This document shows positions 1-9,400 of a DNA stretch of 10,287 nucleotides, piece after piece (within the stretch, counting starts at the first letter, position 1; each line of letters starts with the position of its first letter). The stretch spans positions 1 to 10,287 of the forward strand of contig CAYPVP010000053.1 of the NCBI GenBank assembly GCA_964414205.1. Direction: 5' to 3'. A model generated the notes under the pieces. The model was not told where the DNA came from and did no database searches. It saw only the letters and a program-made list of their open reading frames with translations. Made by a program: the position numbers and the translations under genes. Source of the DNA: STD2-102 sp964414205. Lineage in GTDB: Bacteria > Bacillota > Clostridia > Christensenellales > CAG-917.

Positions 1-111
1 ATTAAACCATTAAAATTTCAAGCATTTGCAGATAATTTCAAAAAAATATTATTATTGGCAATAGAAGTTAAAATGTTCCAAAATTTGCAAATGTACAACT
101 CGTTTTTGATA

Positions 112-140
112 TTGACAAGCATTGACATCTATTGTATTAT
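112..140 (+). promoter_or_regulatory. Probable sigma-A-type promoter of the surface-protein gene
   Basis: A perfect -35 hexamer TTGACA (112-117) is followed after exactly 17 bp by TATTAT (135-140), which matches the -10 consensus TATAAT at five of six positions. Transcription would start near 146-148 and give a leader of about 155 nt before the ATG at 303. A second perfect TTGACA lies at 122-127. Its best -10 partner, TATGAT (142-147), is only 14 bp away, so it is less likely to be used as a promoter on its own. The spacing and hexamers are read directly; activity is inferred. Confidence 0.6.
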
Positions 141-147
141 TTATGAT

Positions 148-302
148 GTCTAAAAGTGTGGACTCGTGTGCATATGCGTGCGTTCGCGTGATATTTAATA
201 TAATATTTATTGCATCTTGAAAATGGACGGAAACTATATGGCAATTTTTAGACTTGATATGAGAATAAGTTAGGCTTTATGCGTAATCTTTGAGGTGAAA
301 TT
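148..302 (+). promoter_or_regulatory. 5' leader of the surface-protein mRNA
   Basis: This is the predicted untranslated leader, about 155 nt long. It opens with a CG-containing patch (about 156-190) that stands out from the AT-rich surroundings. The patch carries CGTG three times (165, 177, 187), the palindrome GCATATGC (170-177) and a weak GCG-TT-CGC inverted repeat (180-187). An AT-only stretch follows (191-210). A 16-codon reading frame (223-273) is present but has no convincing ribosome binding site. I recognise no riboswitch, T-box or other known leader class. Confidence 0.35.
292..297 (+). promoter_or_regulatory. Shine-Dalgarno sequence that fixes the start codon
   Basis: GAGGTG (in the context TGAGGTGAAATT) closely matches the anti-Shine-Dalgarno complement GGAGGTG and lies 5 nt before ATG 303. 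It supports 303 as the true start. The signal peptide begins immediately afterwards, as expected for a correct start. Confidence 0.8.
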
Positions 303-479
303 ATGAACTTTAAAACGACTCAACAATCTACCAAGAAAAAAACTGTTTCAGTCTTGGCAAAAGTTTTCTTTTGTGCTTTTGCTTTTTTGTTGGTTTTTGG
401 TGTAGCATTTGCAGGCTTTTCAGCATTTGATTTGTCTTCAAACTCTGGCAACATGACTCAAAACAATGTTGCACATGCA
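303..479 (+). other. Signal peptide region (residues 1-59)
   Basis: A basic n-region (K4, K11-K13) is followed by a hydrophobic core from about residue 17 to 37 containing VFFCAFAF and LLVFGVAFA. The most likely signal peptidase I site is AFA|G after residue 37. Later sites are FSA|F after 41 and AHA|D after 59. Cys24 sits inside the hydrophobic core without a lipobox, so this is not a lipoprotein signal. The segment from 38 to 59 is Ser/Asn-rich and could be the first part of the mature protein. Confidence 0.85.
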
Positions 480-3400
480 GACAGACAAACAGGTTTTTCG
501 ACGCCTTATGAATATGCTCCGTCTTTCAATGATGGCGCATTTGAAACCATTGATGGTGTTGAAAAATATGTTCAGACTGTCAACATGGACTATCCAAAGT
601 TTGGTGACCTTCAAGGTGACCAACCAAAATATTTGAGTTATTACAGATGGGCAACCTTGTCGGGACAATATCTCAATTTTACGGTTTCAAAAGGAAAGTT
701 TGTTGCAGTTGAAACAAGTAGCCATACTGGAGCACCAGAAGATTTTATTGTTTTCAACACCAAGATTGATTCGGAATACATAAAAAATATTTTGCAAAAC
801 GGTTTGGCAACAGTCAATGTTACAATGGACTACACTTTGTCATTCCAAAGCAACAATGATTTGAGTATGGGCGTTGCTTTGAAACAAACAAATGCTCCAA
901 TGATGGCACACAAAGACACTTGCAATTTTATTAGCAGAGAAACAATCAATGACCCAAATGCTGACCCAATTGCCAAAACCACTTCGTTGACTCTTTCATA
1001 TGATTCTTTGTTTGTGAACAATGCTACAAACATCAGTTTTGTTGTAAGCACAGGTCAGGCAACAAATAGAACTCAAAAATTCACTTATGCAGATTTGTCA
1101 ATGAAAATTCAAATCATTTTCAATGGCGAATCAAATGCTCCAAAAGCAGTTTCATCAACCATTTCCAACAACACCTCATTGGACAATGGATTGAACCTTT
1201 CAGACAGCATCATAAATTCTAACCAAGCATTGAAAAACGAACTTCAAGATTTTTCTGACAACGCCTCAAAAAGCAAAAAAGCAGGAAACACTGACCACTT
1301 TGAAAACATTGTTCTTGGAAAATATGTAAACAAAACTCTTGGAACAATTGACAACTACAACTATTTTAAAATGTTTGAAACAAACATTGTTGACTACAAT
1401 GCCACAACAGCAGATGACAATGGAACAAATGGCGCAGTTGGCATCAAAGATATAAGTTTTGGCACAAACGAAAGTGATTTGTGTGAATTGTGGAAAACGT
1501 CTTTTTCAAATTCTTTCACCATAAAAAATGATGAAAACCAAGTTGTTGCAATTGCCAAGGTTGGCTTTTTAAACAAATCAAAAATAAATATCAAAGTATA
1601 TTTTGTTCAAAATGCACAAATAAAAATTATTCTCAGAGATTTTTGCACAAACGCAAATGAAATCACTTTGGATGCAAAAGGCATTGACGCAGATGCACCA
1701 AAAAGAGTTGCTGTCACTGCACACAATATGACCACTCTTGGAAAATTGACTGCAACCAATGCTGAACAACTCAAAAATCAATTTGCAAGTCTTGATTGGA
1801 CATATTCTCAAACTTTTGGTTGGGATATTGAACCAGACGTCGTTGAACCAAGTGAAGCAAAATTGATGTTCTTCTATAATGTCGCTTTTTCAAAAACTGG
1901 ACTTTGGGGAAGTTTCAACGACTTTTCTGGCATAGTGAATTCAATGCCAAACGAGCCAAAGCAATATGGAAAATTGGGAGGCTTTGCAAACCTGATTTCT
2001 GACATTTTTACAATTGGAAATGAGTCTGGAAGTGGCTACTATATTGTTTCAATTGTCACCTATGACCTTGCTGGAAACACTGTTGGCTATTCAAACCAAG
2101 ATTGCTATATGTTCAAAATTGACTATGCAAATGATGGTTTTGCAATGGAAACAAAAGACAATGTCACAAATGAAATCTATGACACAACAGCAGGAAAGTG
2201 GCTCACAAAAAATGCTTTGACAACTACATTTACAATTCCATCAAGAATGTCGGCAGAAAGTAGAAAATATTTGTCAGGAAATGTTTTGGTTGTTGAAGAT
2301 GCTCTTGGAAACGCTTACAACATTGTTGTCAAAGATGGCATGATTGTCAGTGCAGGCAGTTCAAACATTGTTGGTGATGGAGCATCTGCCTATTTTGACA
2401 ATGGTGTTTTCAAAATTACCTATGCAGATGGTGTTTTCACATTGACTTGTGGTGATAGAAAAGCACTTGATGGAAAATTTGTCAATGTTTTTGAAAATAT
2501 GACTTTCACTTTGGTTTTTGGACATGACCCAAATGGTGAATTGTTCTTCTCAAAACAAGCCAAATATTACATAGACAAAAACACTCCAAACGATGCAAAC
2601 TTCATTCCTGACAAATTTTTCACTGCTACAAATCGCTCTTTGGAATACTATTCAAATTTCAATTATAGAAATTGGTTTACTGACTCATGGCTTTACAATG
2701 CAAACATTTCTATTGAAGATGAAATGAAAGATTCTCAATCTTCATCAATCAAAGTTTTCATTGGACTTGGAATCAACAAATTTGTTGATGTTGACGCTCA
2801 AAAAATGATGGCAGATTATATTTTGTCAGGTGAAACTGCTTCTTTTGATAAATATGTTTCATCTTTGAATCTATTTGACACATTGCAAGTTGCATCGCTT
2901 TTTGACATTGAAAAATATGGTTTGAAAATTGATTTGAAAGAAAATGTTTCAGGACTTAGAAACATCTATGTTTGGGTTGTTGACCAAGCAAACAACACTG
3001 GAAAAGCAATTCAATATCAAATGCTTGTTGATGCAAATCAATACAGCATCGAAACTTTGATGAATTCTGAAAATGAAAGAGAATTTGGCTATGGTTTTGC
3101 AAAAATCAATTTTGTAAATCAAAAAGGAGAACAAACAACTTCTTTCAAACGTGGCGATGCTCTTAATATAAATATAAGTATAAGTAAAGACTTAAATATA
3201 ATTCCTTATAAAGTAACAAGAAATGTTTTCACAAATTCTGCAAACACCGAAATTTTTTCAAAAACTGATATTTTCAAAAATTCAACTTTGGAACAAAAAT
3301 ATGTTTATTCAGGAAGTGAAAGCAATGTCATTTCGATGAACAATCTTGACATGGAATTCAAAATTGAATCTACAAGCATTGCAAATTTCCCTGAAAGAAA

Positions 3401-6400
3401 AAATATGGAATATGAATATAGTTTCAGAAAAGTTGTGCAAATGACTCTTGGAAACACAATTCACTATTACAACGGAACAAACATCGGAATTGCAAAAACA
3501 ATTGACAATGTAAATGCAAATGCTGAATTTGTTGCAAATTTCTATACAACCTATTCAAATGAAAATCCAAGCATCAATGTTCCAACAAAAAGTTCAGATG
3601 GAGCATTGACAGAAGGTGGCGCTCCAAAAGATGCTGGCTACTATTTCTTGGTTGCACAAGTCGATGGAAACAACTATGTTTCTGCTGAACAAAAATTGAA
3701 ATATACAATTTTGAAAAAATCTGCAATCGTTAGAGTTCAAAATTTTGAAAAAATTTATGGACAAATTGCTTCAATAAATGATTTGCAATTCATTTTGGAA
3801 GGAAAAGTTGAAGGCGATGCAAACAATGCTGGCTTGATTTCAGGTTCTTTGAAGTTGACAGATGGAAGTGCTGTTGATTCAAGACTTAATGTTGGAAAAT
3901 ATGTCATTGTTCAAAATGACAAATTTGAATTCAAAAACTATTCAGTGACTTTTGCAAGTGGAATTTATGAAGTCAAAAAATTTGAAGTAGCAATCGTTGT
4001 TGATGCAAACCAATCAAAAGAATTTGGAAATGAAGATCCAAAGTTTACATATTCAGTTTCAAATGCATCGTTGCCATATTCTGAGCCAATTGAATCTATT
4101 ATTTTGAGTGGAAACATAATAAGAAATGTTGGCATGAATGTAGGCGTCTATCCATATGATTTGATTGCTTCAAAAGATTCTTTTGTTTTGAATTCAAACT
4201 ACAAAATCACAATTTCTTGTACTGACACATTTAAAATTGCAAAACGCAATGTTCAAATCAACCCTGTTACAGGACAAAAATCATATGTTGGAGCAAATTC
4301 TTTTGACATTCGCTATCAACTCAATGCAAAAGATTTGGAATATCAAAAATATATTTCAGGTGCACTAAATTTGGGAGTTGAATCGCCAACTGCTGGAACA
4401 TATCCAATTACGTTGGGAACTTTGCAAGTTGTTGCAACTGACAATATGAATTCCAACATTCAATTGGTGTTGGCAACAAACGTAAATTTTGTTGTTGAAC
4501 AAAAGGCTGAAATTTCAATTCGTCCAAAAACAAACTTTGCTTTTGAAACAATCTACATGCCAAATTCAGACTTCGCAGTTGATGCTTTTGATTTCAATTT
4601 GACAAATTTTGAAATTGACACTGCATTGAACACCACTGGTTGGACAATCAAATGGTCAGTAAACAAAAATTCATATGACAGAAACATCAGTGAAGTTGGG
4701 GTGTATCCAATTTCTTTCACCATTGAAAGCATCATGCAAGGACAAGATGTCATCTATGATTCTACAACTCAACAAAAAAGCGTTTTTGTTGCAGATGCGT
4801 TCATAAAAGTCAATCCTGCAACAATAACTGTTGTCATTGACGATGCAAACAATGTCTACAACAAAGCATATGGCGACAAAGAAAGAGAAGTCGCAGTTTT
4901 GAAAGAAACAAACAACAATGCCAAAATTGATTCAATTTCAATTTCAAATGGAGAATTTGCTCGTGTTTTGAAAGATGGAAATGGCGATTTTGTAAGATTT
5001 GGAAACATCTATGATGATGTGTCATCATCTCTTGTCGACAATGCCTATTATGGTTTGAAACTTGTAAAGAATTTTTCATCTTCAAATTTGAACTATAAGT
5101 TTGAATATGTCGGAATTGATGATGTTCGCTATACAATTTCTGCAAAACAAATAATTTTGAACCAATCAAATTTTGAAGCAAAAAACAAATCATATGATGG
5201 TTCAACAACAGTCAAATATCAAACTAATGATGAATCAATTTTGTTCAGCAAGGTTCGCTTGGAAGATGATGTCACCATTTTGTTTGATGCAAACTATAAT
5301 GATGCAAATGCAAGTGGAAGAAAGGAAATCACTTTCTCCAACTTTACTGTTGCAGGAAAAGATGCAAAGAACTATCAATTCTATATTGGTTCTTCATTGT
5401 TGACAAACAAAGCAACAACAATCAAAATCAATCAATTCCGTAATGGTGCTGAAATTGTAATTTCCAAAGCAATTCTCTATGTCAACAAAACTGACATCGA
5501 AATCAAAAAACAATATGATGGAACAAAACTCCTTACAAAAGAAAATGTCAAGTTTGTAAGTGGTTCGTTGGTCGATTTTGATTTGACAACAATGCTCGAT
5601 GCAACTGTTGTCGGCGAATTTGCATCTTCAAAAGTTTCAAACAACATTGATGTGAACAACTGTGTCATCACAATGCCTTTTGTTGGAGCAAACGCTAACA
5701 TCACTTTGGTTGCTTCTGACGAAGCAGGACTTTCTGTTGTCACCAATGCAACTTCTGTTGTCATTACAATTTCAATGAATGATGCAAAAATTGTCAAAAA
5801 AGAAATTGCAATTGAAGATTTGAACTCGATTGTTGCAAGAGATAGACAATATAACGGAACAAAAGATGTTTCATTCACCTACACTTTCAAAGATGGCGTC
5901 CTTGCTCTTGGCTCATCAGCCAGTGACGTTCCAATTGAATTTGTTGCTCAATTTGATGACAAAAATGTTGGAAAACGAACAGCAACAATCACTGGTTGGA
6001 CACTTCCAACAAATCCTTATTATGTATTGAAACAATACGCCACATTTGAAAACATTGAAAAGTTTGCTCAAATTGTTCCTGCTAGACTTTCATTGGACTT
6101 CTTGTTTGATGAAACAAGAAAATATAATGCAAAGACAAATGTTACTTTGAGCACAAAGAATGAGTTGGTTTTCTTTGAAGATTCAACTACAATTCCTGAA
6201 TTACAATATCTTTCATTTGCATATTCAAGCGTAAATATGAGTTTGAATGGAAAACTTGATTCAAATGTTCAATTCAATGCAGATACAACTGTAAAGAAAC
6301 ACAATGTGTTGGTCGCTGGTTTGGTTGTCACCGTTTCAGCGTCTGCTCCTTCCGATTTTGATGTTAACAACTTTGTTTTGTATGTCAGCAGATATTCTGA

Positions 6401-9400
6401 AACATTGAAAGTGTATGAACAAATTGAAATTTCAATCGTTAGTGGACAAACTATTGCCGACTTTGAAATGCTTGATCGCGCTGTTATGGAGAAAAAGGCT
6501 TTGACAATAACAAGCGATGCAATCACTGTTGACAACAAATATTTTGATGCAACAAAATTTGGAACAGCACAAATTGATTTGACAAAGATTGGTGTTGAAC
6601 AACTTGATTTGGAAAAAGTCAAATTGAATTGCACTGTTTCTTTTGAACAAAGAGATTGTGGTGTTGGAAACCGTGTTGCAAATGTTTCGACAGAAGATTT
6701 GGTTGATTTGTCACTTGACAAAAAAGCAGGAAACTATTTCATTTCAAATGGTTCAATTGTAACTATGGTAAGAAATGCAACAATTTTGCCTGCACCATTG
6801 ACTTTTGTTTCTGATGTCAACGACAAGGTCTACGACGGAACATTGGTTGGAACAGTCAAAAACTCTCAATTGTTTGGATTCTGCGATTATGCCGATGTTG
6901 ACAAATTTAAAGTCAATTTGAACACAAGATTTGTAGCATTTGACAACAAGAATGTTTCTGCTGTTGCTACAAAAGCAAACTTGTATGGAATGTCTCTTGC
7001 TGGTTCATCATCAGACAACTACATTTTGACAACCTCAATCATTGACACTGAGTGGAAACCAGAAGATGGTGATGTCAAAAATGCACCAAATTATTATATG
7101 ACAAAAGAGATTGCAGGAGTGAAAACTCACTTCTTCAAACTCCCAACAACAACATTCTATCGTGTTGCAAAAACAGACTACAACAATGCTGGACACGGAA
7201 ATGTGTATGCAGTTGAAAAAGATGCTTCAACAGGAATTGTCTATTACATTGTTAAAACTGCTATTCTAAACGATGCAAACAAAGAAGTTCCATTGACTGT
7301 TTCCTATGGCGTTGCCACATCTGGAAAAATCACTGCAAAGCAAGTTGGTTTCACTGTCGAAACAACAAAATCTGGTGAACAAAACATAAATAAAAAATAT
7401 GATGGTACAAATGTCTATCATGGCGACATCAGCAGTGACTTTGTCTTTGCATTGAATGGCATTTTTGAATTTGATACTGTTACAGTTTCAAATCAAGACT
7501 ACACTGCTCAATACAGCACAAGCGATGCTGGAAATTGCACTTTGGACTTCAATGTCACAAAACTTTCCGGTGTTGATTCGGCAAACTATTCATTCATAAA
7601 TTCCAAACATAGTTTGACAGCAAAAATCAACCCACTTGAAATACAAATTGGCTTGAAAGATTTGAAAATTGAATATGGTTCAGGCTTGGCTGGTTTTGAA
7701 TATGTTTTTGGAACTTTCAACAATGGCGAAGAAAGACTATTGAAGATTGTTGACGGAAAACTTGGCTACTATTTGGCAGACAACACATTTGTTGTTCTAG
7801 ATTCAAACATGAGATTGCCAGAAATTGTTTTTGGACAATCAAGACCTGAAAATGCTGGATTCTACGCTGTCAATTTGGCAAATGGAAGTTCGCAAAACTA
7901 CAAATTTGTTTTCATAACAAAAAATGTTTCAGCAGATGCAACAACAGGACGCCCAGTATTTTCAAATGTTTGTGCAGTTTTGCAAATTACAAAAAAAGTA
8001 GTTTATGCTTTTGCACAAGACAACTTCACAAATGGAACGAATGCAGACAAATATGCCTATACAATGACTTTTGGGGAAGCATCACCACAAATCATTCTTG
8101 GCTATTCTGCAACAGCAAACATTGAAGATACACAATCAATCATTGTGAACCCTTCATCACTTGGTGCAAAATTTGTTGAACCATTGGCAACATTCAATCT
8201 TTTTAATTTTGAAACTAAGACCTTTGGAAATTTGGTTGACAAAAATTCATCAATTTCAGAAAATCTCGCTGGTGGCAATTTCTATGCCGTCAAGATTGAT
8301 GCAACCAATGCAAGTGCTCAAAACTATGAAATTCGCATCAAATATGATTCTGTTGATTCAAACATGTTGGTTTCTGCTTTGCAAAAACTTGAAATAGCAA
8401 ATCAAAAAATTTCTGGAATCAGTTTCATGCCAAAACCTTCAATGATTTACACTGGAAAAGCGATTGAGTTCAATGTGTCTGGAACAGTTGCTGGTGATAT
8501 TGTCACTTTCCAAGGCTACAATTCTTTGGCAAATGGTGAAATTGACCGAAACAGCAAAATTGATGCTGACAAAATTCTTAATGTCGGAACATATTTTGTT
8601 GAACTCAGAATTCAAAGAGCAAATTTCTCTGACTATGTCAAAACTGAGAAAATCGTCATTAAAAAAGCAAGTGTATCAATTGATTTGAGAGATTATACAG
8701 TTGAGTATGACAAAAAAGCACATACAATGATTGAAAGCAATGGAATTTTGCTTCCTGAAAACACAATTCCTCTTGATGAAATTGTTTTGACCTACTATGA
8801 CAAAAACAACACTGTCATTGTTGGAGAAATTGTAAATGCAGGTTTATATACTGTCAAAGCCTCATTTGTTTCAAAACCAAATTCAAATTTTGAGTCTTGT
8901 GAATCGCCTTTGCGTTCTTTCACAATCTCAAAAGCAAGAATTTCAATCGACATTTTGAAGCAAAACAAAGTCTATGTTGGTGACTATGCAGAAGACAAGT
9001 TGGATTATGAAGCAAAATTTGATAGCAAAAATTCTTCTTGGGACATTGCTGATGCAAATTTGAGAGTTTACTATAACGATGCAAACTATCCTTCGTCTGA
9101 TGAATTTGAATATATCGAAGTTCCAGGCAAGTATAGTTATAGAATTGTTGCAAAAAATACAAACTATATGATTGTTTCTAGAAATGAAGGTTTCTTCTAT
9201 TTGGGAGTCAAATCAGTTGCTTGCGCCGATGAAGAAGATGCTTCAAATGTTTTTGCAAAAATTGAATCGTCAACTGGAATTGTTGCAGGTGGTGCAAAAC
9301 TTGCATATGATACAATAAATTCATCTTCAAATGCTACATTGTGGAATGAAGTTCTTGCAAATGTAAAATCATTTGGTTCATTGTTTGGACCTTTGACCCC

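Noticed and set aside
1..153. Open + strand frame of 50 codons running in from the window edge to TAA at 151-153, possibly the 3' end of an upstream gene.
   Set aside because: In DNA this AT-rich, a 50-codon open stretch in one of six frames is not rare. It contains the best promoter for the large gene and has no terminator after it. The sequence has no recognisable domain. Upstream sequence would decide it.
199..204. Perfect TATAAT as an alternative -10 close to the gene.
   Set aside because: At 17 bp upstream the sequence is GCGTGC, not a -35 element, and there is no extended -10 TG. It lies in an AT-only stretch where TATAAT arises easily.
223..273. 16-codon frame in the leader (begins MDGNYMAIF), a possible leader peptide.
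   Set aside because: There is no convincing ribosome binding site, no run of a regulatory amino acid and no paired attenuator hairpins. Such a short frame is expected by chance.
372..374. Cys24 as a lipoprotein acylation site.
   Set aside because: The preceding residues (KVFF) do not form a lipobox (L-x-x-C with small residues before Cys), and the hydrophobic core continues well past the cysteine.
5477..5878. Long minus-strand open frames (for example 5477-5878, 6269-6721 and 4834-5208) as overlapping genes.
   Set aside because: They lie wholly inside the large gene in other frames. Their compositions (Ser/Thr/Val-rich, or His/Leu/Gln-rich at 4834-5208) mirror the Asp/Asn/Lys and CAA/GAT-rich codons of the sense strand, and I saw no recognisable domain.
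7140..7154. LPTTT (residues 2280-2284), and other LP words such as LPENT, as possible sortase sorting signals.
   Set aside because: None matches LPXTG exactly and none lies just before the C-terminal hydrophobic helix, so they cannot act as a standard cell-wall sorting signal.
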